Assembly: GCA_034669965.1 (NCBI GenBank)
Contig: JAXMOK010000002.1
Location: 124,001 to 188,000 of the forward strand
Length of the DNA stretch: 64,000 bases
Origin: HXMU1420-13 sp034669965
GTDB lineage: Bacteria > Bacteroidota > Rhodothermia > Balneolales > Balneolaceae
Reading direction: 5' to 3'
The stretch's first letter is position 1, and each line of letters starts with the position of its first letter. Shown here one piece after another: positions 43,404 to 52,767 of the stretch. The notes under the pieces were generated by a model that saw only the letters and a program-made list of their open reading frames with translations, did no database searches and was not told the origin of the DNA. Position numbers and translations under genes: made by a program.

Positions 43404-45068
43404 TTGAAGCATTTTCTGATTCTTGTTTCACTTTTATTCGTCCCTATTTTCTTATCTGCCCAGATTACAGGCCCCATTACATCAGAATTCAATAGTATTC
43501 GACAAAATGGAGTTTCTACCATCGTAGCTTCGGGCGATACTGTATGGATCAGCCCTTCACTAAATCGAAATATTGAGAATGCGCCCGAATGGGATCGCCT
43601 TGATGGTTTAGATTTTATCGATGAAGGCAAAGCTCGGGTTTTCTCTATCGATGTAAATGGTGATTCTGTTGTTGCCGGGCTAGGATTTACTTCAGAGACG
43701 TTGGCCGGAAATCAACCAGCCGGTTTCGGTTACTACATTAGCACTGATGGTGGAGACACCTGGAGATTCAGTGATTTTCTGCTAGATGTGGATCCACCTG
43801 CAAATTGCAATCCAAGTTCATCAGAATACGAAAATCCATCAAGTCCCGGTGATTACGATCCTGATTGCGATATCCAGTTTACTTATGGCGGACGAACTTA
43901 TAATCGAATTCGAATTACGGTTCCGCAGCAATCACCACCATATAATGTAGCTTTTAAAGGGAATGTAATATTCTCTGCCAACTGGGCTTCGGGTTTGTTA
44001 CGTAGCACCAATCTAGGCGAATCCTGGGAACGTGTGATACTCCCTCCTTTTAATTCGCCGGGGTTGAATCCTGATCAGGAATATAGTTGGGCGTCTTCAT
44101 TCTCATATGTTGGCAATGATGGTTCCAGCGAATCGGTGATTATTAACCGATATGATCCTGTTGCCGATGACAATTTGAAAGGATTTGCACTGCATATTGA
44201 TTCTCAGAACCGTGTTTGGTTTGGTAGTGCTGGTGGTATAAATGTTTCAGAAAATGCATTAACCGCTCCTCTTGATAGTATCCGTTGGAAAAATGTTAAT
44301 TTCGACAACTCGTCAAACGGACTTCTTGCTCGCTGGATTATCGAAATACAAGAAGATCCATCGAATGGAAGAATTTGGATGACGAACTGGTTGGCTGAAA
44401 GTACAGGATCCGCTTTTCAAGGGCTCGATCAATTTGGGATAGTATATACCGATGATGGTGGTGAATCGTTTAAACAGCGATTAATCGGGCAAAAGATTTT
44501 AGGAATCACATTTAAAGATGGATATGTATTCGCTGCCGGTGAAAACGGTTTGTTTATTTCTAAAGATGGCGGTGATACGTGGACTAAATCTCCACAGATA
44601 AAAAGCGCGAATACTTTTCTCAAAACTACCGCCGAGTTTCAAGCTGCAACGGCATCAACCGATCGTGTTTGGATAAGCACCAGCGATGGAATTATTTCAA
44701 CCGGCGACTTAGGAAAAACATGGGAAATTACACGTGTGAATTTCCCGCTTTCAGGTGGTAATACATATGATGAAGACGCTGCATCTGTCGATTCGTATGC
44801 TTACCCTAATCCTTTTTCACCCATACAGCACGAAATTGTTCGCATACGCTTTAAATCGTCATCGGCAGGTGCTATCAAAGTGAGAATTTTTGACTTTGGA
44901 ATGAACCTGGTGCGGGAATTAGATCAGATTGAAGCAACCTCAGGTGAATATGAAGCCATTTGGAATGGTATTGATCAACATGGACGGAAAGTGGCTAACG
45001 GGCCTTACTTTTATGTTATCGAGGCTGCAAACGAAACAATTAAAGGCAAACTCTTACTAATCGAATGA
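43404..45068 (+). CDS. Secreted BNR/sortilin-like repeat protein with FlgD-like C-terminal domain
   Basis: 554 residues from a TTG start. A signal peptide (about 1-19, IFLSAQ) is followed by a propeller with Asp-box-like repeats: STDGGDTWRFSD, YTDDGGESFKQR, SKDGGDTWTKS. The last 90 residues begin SYAYPNPFSP and contain WNGIDQHGRKVANGPYFYVI and a basic KGKLLLIE end, matching the FlgD-Ig/type IX secretion C-terminal signal layout. It is probably exported across the outer membrane and surface-attached. It overlaps the PorV-like gene by 4 bases, consistent with type IX cargo, but secretion route is inference. Confidence 0.8.
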   Translation: MKHFLILVSLLFVPIFLSAQITGPITSEFNSIRQNGVSTIVASGDTVWISPSLNRNIENAPEWDRLDGLDFIDEGKARVFSIDVNGDSVVAGLGFTSETLAGNQPAGFGYYISTDGGDTWRFSDFLLDVDPPANCNPSSSEYENPSSPGDYDPDCDIQFTYGGRTYNRIRITVPQQSPPYNVAFKGNVIFSANWASGLLRSTNLGESWERVILPPFNSPGLNPDQEYSWASSFSYVGNDGSSESVIINRYDPVADDNLKGFALHIDSQNRVWFGSAGGINVSENALTAPLDSIRWKNVNFDNSSNGLLARWIIEIQEDPSNGRIWMTNWLAESTGSAFQGLDQFGIVYTDDGGESFKQRLIGQKILGITFKDGYVFAAGENGLFISKDGGDTWTKSPQIKSANTFLKTTAEFQAATASTDRVWISTSDGIISTGDLGKTWEITRVNFPLSGGNTYDEDAASVDSYAYPNPFSPIQHEIVRIRFKSSSAGAIKVRIFDFGMNLVRELDQIEATSGEYEAIWNGIDQHGRKVANGPYFYVIEAANETIKGKLLLIE

Positions 45069-46102
45069 AACGAGTTTTCACATACATCACTCTTTGTTTT
45101 CTGATGTTTTTAAGCACAGAATTATGTGCCCAAAATGGTGGCTTTGCCGGTGCTGCGTTTCAATCGGGCTTTGGTCCCAGAGGCATGGCTATGAGTAATG
45201 CGATGAGCGCTTCAACCAGCGAAGGAATTTATCCGTTTTATAATCCGGCACTGGCCGCAGTTTTTCAAGACGAGAAACAAATCGACTTTTCTGCTTCATC
45301 AATGGACTTCGACCGTATTTATCAAAACCTTGGAGCTCATTTTCAGTTACCGCCGAATGCCGGCATCGCTTTTGGTTTGATTCGTACCGGGGTCAAAGAT
45401 ATAGACGGACGAACATTAAGTGGCTACCCTAACGGGACCTTCGAAATAGCTGAATATCAACTTACAACTGCATTTGGAATTCGTTTCAGCGAAAAATTTT
45501 ATGGTGGGGTTGGCATTAAGCTCAATTATGCTAACTATCACGAAGAGCTAACTCCAGCTACTGCTGTTGGTTTGGATTTAGGCATGCTTTATCAGATAAG
45601 TAATGTGATTAATGTTGGAGTAACCGTACAAGACTTATTCGCCAACTACACGTGGAATTCGGGAGATTTATATGGGCAGTCGCAGTCGCGCAATGTTGTA
45701 AACAACTTTCCAACCAGACTAAAATGGGCGGTTTCTTATCAAAAAGAGAAGTTCAATCTGAATACAGAATATGAACTTCAGATATATTCCAGCGAAGTTA
45801 GTACAAACGAAATATTTATCAATCGTACCGGTATTCCAATATCGATAACCAATTCCGAAACTATAAATACCAGCTCCGGGAAATTTAAAATTGGGGGCTC
45901 TTGGTTAGCTCACGAGCGCTTTACTTTACGTGCTGGGTATAGAATTACAGATACTAAAACCGATGGGAGCAATTCAATAAGTGCCGGATTCTCAGTACAT
46001 CTCCCCTTCGATCGTTTCTCACCTTCTATCGATTACGCATTTATTCGTGAACCATTCGGCGTTTCTAACTTTCATGTTTTTGCTTTACGTTTACATCTAT
46101 GA
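45065..46102 (+). CDS. PorV/PorQ-like outer-membrane beta-barrel protein
   Basis: 345 residues, signal peptide about 1-22 (LSTELCAQ). The segment GPRGMAMSNAMSASTSEGIYPFYNPA resembles the start of PorV/FadL-like barrels (G-x-R-x-x-x-M-x-x-A...NPA), and alternating hydrophobic strands continue to a C-terminal aromatic strand (FHVFALRLHL). In type IX secretion PorV-like barrels carry cargo to the attachment complex. It overlaps both neighbours by 4 bases (ATGA). Confidence 0.75.
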   Translation: MKRVFTYITLCFLMFLSTELCAQNGGFAGAAFQSGFGPRGMAMSNAMSASTSEGIYPFYNPALAAVFQDEKQIDFSASSMDFDRIYQNLGAHFQLPPNAGIAFGLIRTGVKDIDGRTLSGYPNGTFEIAEYQLTTAFGIRFSEKFYGGVGIKLNYANYHEELTPATAVGLDLGMLYQISNVINVGVTVQDLFANYTWNSGDLYGQSQSRNVVNNFPTRLKWAVSYQKEKFNLNTEYELQIYSSEVSTNEIFINRTGIPISITNSETINTSSGKFKIGGSWLAHERFTLRAGYRITDTKTDGSNSISAGFSVHLPFDRFSPSIDYAFIREPFGVSNFHVFALRLHL

Positions 46103-47034
46103 AGAAAAATCTGATTTGGTTACTGCTGTTGGTTCCGGTGATTTCAAACGCACAAACTGCCGGTTTTCAACTTTTGAATATTGGGCCAAGCGCAGCTGAA
46201 CTTTCACTTTCGGAGGCTACCGTTGCCACCCCTTTTGGCTCAACTTCAATCTATTCGAATCCTGCTTTGCTTGCCAAAGCTGACCGACCTTCCATCAGTT
46301 TGGGGTATACAAGTTGGATTGATGATTCTAATAATTTATTTGGTGGGATAAATCTTGTTCGAGGAAACCGAGCAATGGCCTTTGCATTTTATACATCCGG
46401 AGTTTCGGGTTTTGAGCAACGAAATGGTCCCGGTGAATCAAATGGAGACTTTAGTATTCAATATGTTTCCATTGCCGGAGCCTATGCCTACGATTTTGGT
46501 CTTTTTGCGATCGGTGTTACCGGGCAGTATTTAAACGAAGATGTGTATCCTTTTAGAGCAAACGGTTTTGCTGTGAACGCCGGCATTGTAAGCTCAGCAA
46601 TTGACGAACGTATTCGAATAGGTGCAGCATTAACAAATGCGGGTGAGATGGAAAAACTTGACCAACGTGCAACCGAACTCCCTACAAAATTTACTACAGG
46701 TGTTTCTATCGACTTGCTTGAATTTGTGCATTGGCAAAGTCCGGATTTGCCAATTTTAGCCACCGTTATGGCCGATTATGTAATTCCTTTGCATCCTCAA
46801 ACCGATGAACTTGACGAGATTAATCCTGAAAATAATTATTTTAACTTCGGGCTTAAATTACTGATCTCTGAAATTGTGGAAGTTAGAGCCGGTTTTAAGA
46901 CCTCCGACAATGTCCGCCCCATCTCTTTTGGAGTAGGATTTATCGCTGATAAAGTTCGATTTAATTATGCACTTGTTCCTTTTAATACCGGCTTTGGAAC
47001 AGTACATTCAATCGGATTAACCTATCAGTTATAG
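46099..47034 (+). CDS. PorV/PorQ family outer-membrane protein
   Basis: 311 residues, signal peptide about 1-19 (VISNAQ). The mature start GFQLLNIGPSAAELSLSEATVATPFGSTSIYSNPALLA is the PorV/PorQ family signature (SARALAMGGA...SNPA). Strand-rich to an end VHSIGLTYQL typical for barrel insertion. It is a second, distinct barrel in the same operon, with little direct similarity to the first. The glycosyltransferase gene follows after 17 bases. Confidence 0.8.
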   Translation: MKKNLIWLLLLVPVISNAQTAGFQLLNIGPSAAELSLSEATVATPFGSTSIYSNPALLAKADRPSISLGYTSWIDDSNNLFGGINLVRGNRAMAFAFYTSGVSGFEQRNGPGESNGDFSIQYVSIAGAYAYDFGLFAIGVTGQYLNEDVYPFRANGFAVNAGIVSSAIDERIRIGAALTNAGEMEKLDQRATELPTKFTTGVSIDLLEFVHWQSPDLPILATVMADYVIPLHPQTDELDEINPENNYFNFGLKLLISEIVEVRAGFKTSDNVRPISFGVGFIADKVRFNYALVPFNTGFGTVHSIGLTYQL

Positions 47035-47051
47035 AGAACCCATTGCACTGA

Positions 47052-48065
47052 ATGTCGGATAAATCGCTGTTGCACATTTATAACGAAGTTGCCAAAGAGG
47101 TATCAAACGTTTACGTGGTGCCACTAATCCGACGTGAGTATCCGGCCACGGATTATCTTTATTTGCTGTATAAAGAGTTATCAGAGAACGATTCTATCAA
47201 CATTCACAGCCTTAGCGCGAGTGCTCATTATCGATTAATGATTGCTCCAATCAAAGATACCAATGCCATTTTGCATTATCATTGGCTCGAATTTCAAGAT
47301 TGGAAATCTGCGCTTGGTATCATTTTTAAATTACTGTGCATTGGTATCTTTACCGCCTTAGGAGGGAAACTCATTTGGACGGTTCATAATCTCTATCCAC
47401 ATAATAAAAAGTGGATTTCGCTGCATAAAGGGATCTATCACTGGATGGCAAGCAAATCTGATCGCCTAATTGTGCATTCTTCATCTGCAATGAAAATAGT
47501 TGCAGATGAATATGGTATCGAGGATGATAAAATCATTCTGGTACCCCATCCCAAGTTCCCAACTGAAGAAATCGATAAGACCCAAGCGATTAATAGCTTA
47601 AATAGAGATTTCGGCATTCATTTAAAGTCTAACATTCCACTTATCGGCTGTATCGGGGCTATAAGTGCCTACAAAGGTATTCCATCGCTCATCGAATTGA
47701 TTTCTCAAGTTTCCGCACCAAAACAATTGTTGATTGCCGGCTATTTAAAAAAGGAGATGCAGGAAGTGGATCAGCATATACATGTATATTCAAATAAATA
47801 CGATTGGTTGGAATACCAGCAAGGTTTTATAGGCGAAAAAAACCTATCGGAAATAATGAATGCTTTAGATATTTGCGTGTTTAACTTTAGAGATATTCTT
47901 ACTTCTGGGGGTATAGAAATGGCGTTATCATACAATAAATTGATTGTAGCCCCTCGGTTTCCGGCTCTTCTTGATTATAAAGAGAATGAACGGGTACACT
48001 TATTCTCAACTGATGAAGAATTTAAAACTATTCTTTCGCAATTAATCGGTTCATCTATTGGCTAG
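47052..48065 (+). CDS. GT-B glycosyltransferase
   Basis: 337 residues. The N-terminal half has HYHWLEFQDWK and IWTVHNLYPHNKKW, the latter a motif of GumI/AceB-like mannosyltransferases; a hydrophobic stretch near 91-107 suggests membrane association. The C-terminal GT4-like half has GAISAYKGI near 200 and FRDILTSGGIEMALSYNK near 280. It probably adds a sugar to a lipid-linked exopolysaccharide unit. Donor and acceptor unknown. It overlaps the flippase by 8 bases. Confidence 0.82.
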   Translation: MSDKSLLHIYNEVAKEVSNVYVVPLIRREYPATDYLYLLYKELSENDSINIHSLSASAHYRLMIAPIKDTNAILHYHWLEFQDWKSALGIIFKLLCIGIFTALGGKLIWTVHNLYPHNKKWISLHKGIYHWMASKSDRLIVHSSSAMKIVADEYGIEDDKIILVPHPKFPTEEIDKTQAINSLNRDFGIHLKSNIPLIGCIGAISAYKGIPSLIELISQVSAPKQLLIAGYLKKEMQEVDQHIHVYSNKYDWLEYQQGFIGEKNLSEIMNALDICVFNFRDILTSGGIEMALSYNKLIVAPRFPALLDYKENERVHLFSTDEEFKTILSQLIGSSIG

Positions 48066-49461
48066 CCTTACGCGAAAAATAGCGCATATTTTTACCGGTG
48101 ACATCCTCTCACGTGCGATTTCATTTCTGATTACTGTTTATTTAGCGCGTGTGCTAGGAACCGAGGGCTTTGGTTTGCTGAGTATTGCTATGGCCTATTT
48201 GGGCTATTTAGTATTTTTTGCTGATTTTGGGTTATCGAATATCGCCGGCCGTGAAGTTGCCCGCGATGAAGACAAGCGGAGTTATCGCATTAGCGAATTG
48301 CTTGCCTTACGTATCTTATTGGCTGCAATTGTGTTAATTATCGGGTGGTTTGCTATTCCATTTATCATCGACGATTCTCAACTCCTTTCTTTAACCCGAG
48401 GATTTATCCTGGCATTGATACCTCATGCGTTTTTAGTGGAATGGTATTTCATTGGTTCGCAAAAATATCAAGTGAATGCCCTCTCACACGTTTTAAAAAA
48501 CGCCATCTATTTAATTCTGATCTATCTTTTTGTTGATTCATTGGATGATGTCAATCAATTACCAGTTTATTACATCTCCGGGCTAATTGTTTCCACTATA
48601 ATCCTATTTATTCTTTTTCTGAAAGATCGACCTTTTCAATTAGCTATTCGTGGTTTTCATATTTTATGGGATGGCCTAAAAGCCGCACTAACAGTAGGAA
48701 GTGGCACCTTCTTTGCACAAGTTATTCAGCTATTCCCTCCTATTGCAATTGGATATTTTTTAACAAATATCGACGCAGGCGAATACAGTGCTGCTTATCG
48801 AATTATCATTATTGGCATGCTGATTGATAGAATATTTGTTCAATTATTGATTCCCAATCTATCCAAACAATGGAGCGATAATCGTAAAATTGCTGGCGTA
48901 AATATGGATCATACCATTCGCTTAATGTTGGTACTTGGTTCTATGGTAAGCATAGGGCTATTTTTAGGAGCTCCAGATTTTTTAATCTGGGTATTTGGTA
49001 GCGAATATGTAAACTCCATCCCAATACTTCACATTCTTAGTTTTTTCTTGTTTTTTACCTTTCAAAACAGTCTTTTTTCGCATGGATTAGTAGCCATTGG
49101 CAAAGACATTGATTATCTCAAAGCAACCGCATTAGGAGGCGGATTTGCACTGATAATTATCGCCGTTGCTGCATCGCAATTTGGAGTTCGGGCAGTTGCT
49201 GCAGCAGTAGTTTTAAGCGAATTTTTAATTGGAGCATTATCGTATTATTGGTTTACAAAACATATGACGCTTCGCTATTTAATGCCTTTCGTATTGACAA
49301 TTCTAGCCTCATTTGTAGCCTATAAACTCATGGATATTGTTCAGCTATTCTATTGGTTAGAAGCGATTATTGGATCATTTTTAGTACTGGTAATGTTACT
49401 TTTTGGTAGAGTAATTCGGAAAAAAGACATCGCTATGTTTCGGGCTAAAATGGGACTATGA
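48058..49461 (+). CDS. Polysaccharide flippase (Wzx/RfbX-like, MOP superfamily)
   Basis: 467 residues from a TTG start inside the preceding gene (8-base overlap). It has about 12-14 membrane helices. The start KIAHIFTGDILSRAISFLITVYLARVLGTEGFGLLSIA is typical of Wzx-type flippases, which move lipid-linked oligosaccharide across the inner membrane. Position between glycosyltransferases supports this. No Wzy polymerase is seen in the cluster. Confidence 0.9.
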   Translation: MASLTRKIAHIFTGDILSRAISFLITVYLARVLGTEGFGLLSIAMAYLGYLVFFADFGLSNIAGREVARDEDKRSYRISELLALRILLAAIVLIIGWFAIPFIIDDSQLLSLTRGFILALIPHAFLVEWYFIGSQKYQVNALSHVLKNAIYLILIYLFVDSLDDVNQLPVYYISGLIVSTIILFILFLKDRPFQLAIRGFHILWDGLKAALTVGSGTFFAQVIQLFPPIAIGYFLTNIDAGEYSAAYRIIIIGMLIDRIFVQLLIPNLSKQWSDNRKIAGVNMDHTIRLMLVLGSMVSIGLFLGAPDFLIWVFGSEYVNSIPILHILSFFLFFTFQNSLFSHGLVAIGKDIDYLKATALGGGFALIIIAVAASQFGVRAVAAAVVLSEFLIGALSYYWFTKHMTLRYLMPFVLTILASFVAYKLMDIVQLFYWLEAIIGSFLVLVMLLFGRVIRKKDIAMFRAKMGL

Positions 49462-50927
49462 ATAGGATTTGTATAGGCATATTGAATCTAACTCCGCAAT
49501 GGGCATCTTTGCTCGATACACTTGGTGTTCGCTACGAATCTATCGATTTTGATCAACTCCTCGGTTCACGCTATTCGTGTTTGATAGTTAATCAAACTGC
49601 AACCCCTGATCAGAAAACTTCCATCAATCAGTTTTTGAGCAATTCCGGGTCGATATTGATAACTAAAAGCGTGGATATTTCCCATTTTCAAGGGACAAAG
49701 ATAAATAATGGAATCTCTTCAACTATACCTCCTGTATATTCCGATAAAGTAGAAGCATTTACACATGGTACCGGATTAATAATTCGATGGGAATCTAATC
49801 CTGATCAAGAGTTTTCCAACACCAATTATGCACGAAAACGGTTCTATTTTCGTCCGATGATGCACCCCGATGAATTGATGAACACGGTTGATAAGAATGC
49901 ATTGTTAGTTATGCTTGATCGAGTTCTGTCTGAGCTACATTTCCATAGAACCTTGCCGTATATCAAAAAATGGCATTCCCCTAACGAGCATACGGTATTT
50001 GGATTTCGGATAGATTCAGATTTCGGTACTCAGAATTCTATTCAAAGTCTGTATGAGTTATCCCGGAAGTTTGGTATTCCGTTTACCTGGTTTTTACATG
50101 TAAAAGCTCACGAAGAATGGTTATCAGTTTTTAGAGAGTTTGAGGATCAAGAACTAGCCTTGCACGGGTTTGAACATGGTACATCTGATAGCTACGAACA
50201 CATCTACAATAACATTGAGCGGGGTTATCAAAAAATGGTTGATGCAGGATTTGATCCAAAAGGTTTTTGCGTCCCCTATGGCATTTGGAATGAGGCGCTC
50301 GGCGATGTGTTACAAAAGTTCGAATTCGAATATAGCTCTGAGTTCACACTTGGGTACGATGCCTTACCATTTCACCCGATCCATAAAAACGAGCTTCATC
50401 CAACTTTACAAATTCCAATCCATCCTATTTGTACCGGAAGTTTAAATCGTAGATCGGCCGATGAAACTGAAATGCTGGAATATTTTGAAATGGTATTGAA
50501 TGATAAATTGAAATCTCGGCAGCCGGTTTTCTTTTACCATCATCCGATGCAACGGGGATTGTCGGTTTGGGAAACGATTTTCGCAAAAGTTCGGAATGCA
50601 GAGTTGCATCCAATCACTTTTCTGGATTATGCCAAATTTTGGAGAAAACGTAATGGCGCTATTATTGAAGCTAACTTTGATGCAGATCAAAGAGTGTTAT
50701 CGATAGATAGTTCGGATAATTCGATGTTCATTCAGATTGCATTTAAAAGCAATAAATACCGATTAATGCCTGCATCCAAAACCAATAAACCTTTACATTC
50801 TGTTTCAGAATTTGATTGGATTGACCCTACTTTTCCTTCCAGTGATGAGCAACAAGAACTGCAAAAAGGTCGCTTAAATTTAATTAAAACCTCGCTCTTA
50901 GATTGGCGTAACCGGAAAAGCTTATGA
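49458..50927 (+). CDS. Polysaccharide deacetylase (CE4/NodB-like) with N-terminal extra domain
   Basis: 489 residues. About residues 1-165 form an unrecognised domain. The NodB domain follows, with the metal Asp in FRIDSDFG (near 178), the His pair in ALHGFEHGT (near 234), and VPYGIWNEAL (near 273) as the third motif. The C-terminal 80 residues form another small module. No signal peptide, so it may act on a cytosolic or lipid-linked sugar, unusual for CE4 enzymes. It overlaps both neighbours by 4 bases. Confidence 0.82.
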   Translation: MNRICIGILNLTPQWASLLDTLGVRYESIDFDQLLGSRYSCLIVNQTATPDQKTSINQFLSNSGSILITKSVDISHFQGTKINNGISSTIPPVYSDKVEAFTHGTGLIIRWESNPDQEFSNTNYARKRFYFRPMMHPDELMNTVDKNALLVMLDRVLSELHFHRTLPYIKKWHSPNEHTVFGFRIDSDFGTQNSIQSLYELSRKFGIPFTWFLHVKAHEEWLSVFREFEDQELALHGFEHGTSDSYEHIYNNIERGYQKMVDAGFDPKGFCVPYGIWNEALGDVLQKFEFEYSSEFTLGYDALPFHPIHKNELHPTLQIPIHPICTGSLNRRSADETEMLEYFEMVLNDKLKSRQPVFFYHHPMQRGLSVWETIFAKVRNAELHPITFLDYAKFWRKRNGAIIEANFDADQRVLSIDSSDNSMFIQIAFKSNKYRLMPASKTNKPLHSVSEFDWIDPTFPSSDEQQELQKGRLNLIKTSLLDWRNRKSL

Positions 50928-51949
50928 AAATAGGAATTGCAGCACCTTTAAGCCTTGCCGCGGTTAATGGCGGAGTGCGTACCCAAGTAACAGAAACGGT
51001 GCGACATCTAAGAGGTATCGGAGTCGATGTTGAAATAATTCAATCCGACAGCTCGCATTTTGACTTCGATTTAGTTCACCTATTCTCTGCTTCAACTGAG
51101 ACCATTGGAATTGCCAAACAAGTAAAAAATAAAGGCATTCCTTTAGTCTTATCCCCTGTTTTTTATTCAAATAGAAGTGGGATAAGTATCGCTAATATGC
51201 TGAAAGTAGAACGATTCATTTCTAAAATTGGATCGGGAATTCGTTCAGAATATGGCATTAAATCAGAAGTTTGTAGTTACGCTGATAAAATCCTTCCCAA
51301 CACAGGAAAGGAGAAAGAACTAGTTCAGCAGGCTTTCGGGGTAGACGAATCGAAACTGACCGTTATCCCAAATGGTGTGGAGTCTCGTTTTCAACATGCA
51401 GATCCTGATGTGTTCATCAATAAGTATGGAATTCAGGATTTCATTTTATTTGCCGGGCAGGCCGGTGCAGCACGAAAGAATGCAATTCAACTGCTTCAGA
51501 TTGCTCCTTCTATAGAAAGAGAAATCGTAATTATAGGCGATTTTTATGAGAATGAATACAGTCGAGAATGTCAATCGATGGCTGAAAAAGCTCAGAATGT
51601 TCATCTGATCCCAACCTTAAACCACGATGATCCAATGCTGGAAAGCGCCTATGCAGCATGTGAAATATTTTGTTTACCCTCGTTGTTTGAAACACCCGGT
51701 ATCGCAGCAATGGAAGCAGCTCTGACTGGAGCAAAAATTGTAATCACAAAAAAAGGAGGAACGAAAGAATATTTTAAAGAGTATGCTTTTTACTCAGATC
51801 CCCATTCAAATGAATCGCTGAAAAACGCAATTCACTCAGCTATTGAAGCACCAAAAAGTGATGCGCTTAAGAATAGAATATTAAGCAACTACATCTGGGA
51901 TAAAGTAGCTAAGAAGACCGCCGCAGTGTATAAAGATTGCCTTAACTAA
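50924..51949 (+). CDS. GT4 family glycosyltransferase
   Basis: 341 residues, GT-B fold. The C-terminal half has VIPNGVESRF (near 148), a donor-binding segment FAGQAGAARKNAIQLL and the E-x7-E motif region CLPSLFETPGIAAMEAALTGAKIV (near 245-268). The N-terminal GGVRTQVTETVRHL is the usual glycine-rich loop. It is the last gene of the surface-polysaccharide operon and is convergent with pssA, overlapping its 3-prime end by 8 bases. Confidence 0.88.
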   Translation: MKIGIAAPLSLAAVNGGVRTQVTETVRHLRGIGVDVEIIQSDSSHFDFDLVHLFSASTETIGIAKQVKNKGIPLVLSPVFYSNRSGISIANMLKVERFISKIGSGIRSEYGIKSEVCSYADKILPNTGKEKELVQQAFGVDESKLTVIPNGVESRFQHADPDVFINKYGIQDFILFAGQAGAARKNAIQLLQIAPSIEREIVIIGDFYENEYSRECQSMAEKAQNVHLIPTLNHDDPMLESAYAACEIFCLPSLFETPGIAAMEAALTGAKIVITKKGGTKEYFKEYAFYSDPHSNESLKNAIHSAIEAPKSDALKNRILSNYIWDKVAKKTAAVYKDCLN

Positions 51950-52766
51950 AATCCTGAAAGGTATCTTCCTCGGCATAATCATCATTGAAGAACTTAATAG
52001 CACTATCGATGATTGATTTGGAGATATAGATAACGATGGCAACCATAAGTCCGTATTCATGAAGTGTTGCGATTAACAACAAATACATGATAAAGAGTAC
52101 GAACGAGAGCTTTTTTGACCGGATGGATTCTCGGTCGAACCGTGGGATTTTCTCAAACTGAATGGAGCTTACCATTAAAAAACTAACCAGAGCAACTAAT
52201 GGGATTACAACACTGAAAACTCCATTATTGAAGTATTCAAACAGGCTGAGGTCATCTCTAAAAGTTAGGAAAAACGCAATTATTGTGATAGCAACTGAAG
52301 GAATAGGAAGCCCAATAAATACATCCGATCTTGGTTCAAGTCGAGCGTTTACATTAAAACGAGCTAAACGTACTGCCCCGCAAAGTGGCGGTAAAGCGGC
52401 GACTAAAATACCAAGCATCCCAAGATCTGAAAGTGCAAAGGTATAGATCAAAAAACCGGGTGCCACACCAAAAGAAACCATATCACTAAGGGAATCAAGT
52501 TCGATTCCAAAATCAGAATACGCATTGGCAAGACGTGCCATCATACCATCAAAAACATCGAACATACCGGCAGCCATAATCAACCATGCGCCACGGGTTA
52601 AATCTCCATCTGCGATCGAGATTATTGCTAGAAACCCCGAAAAGAGGTTCATCAACGTAAAGAAACTTGGAACTGCAATACGCTTGTTTACGGGCGGTTT
52701 TGAACCGCGAATGATTTCTCTTCGTTTCTTAAATGTTTGATATTGTTTTTGGATGGGGTATTTCAT
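51942..52766 (-). CDS. pssA: CDP-diacylglycerol-serine O-phosphatidyltransferase
   Basis: 274 residues, integral membrane. The CDP-alcohol transferase motif D-G-x2-A-R-x8-G-x3-D-x3-D is in DGMMARLANAYSDFGIELD plus SLSD (near 73-96). It makes phosphatidylserine, the precursor for Psd. The 30-residue N-terminal lead is basic. It starts 1 base after the psd stop in the order rseP-psd-pssA, so substrate and product enzymes are coupled. Confidence 0.95.
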   Translation of the reverse strand: MKYPIQKQYQTFKKRREIIRGSKPPVNKRIAVPSFFTLMNLFSGFLAIISIADGDLTRGAWLIMAAGMFDVFDGMMARLANAYSDFGIELDSLSDMVSFGVAPGFLIYTFALSDLGMLGILVAALPPLCGAVRLARFNVNARLEPRSDVFIGLPIPSVAITIIAFFLTFRDDLSLFEYFNNGVFSVVIPLVALVSFLMVSSIQFEKIPRFDRESIRSKKLSFVLFIMYLLLIATLHEYGLMVAIVIYISKSIIDSAIKFFNDDYAEEDTFQDFS

Positions 52767-52767
52767 G

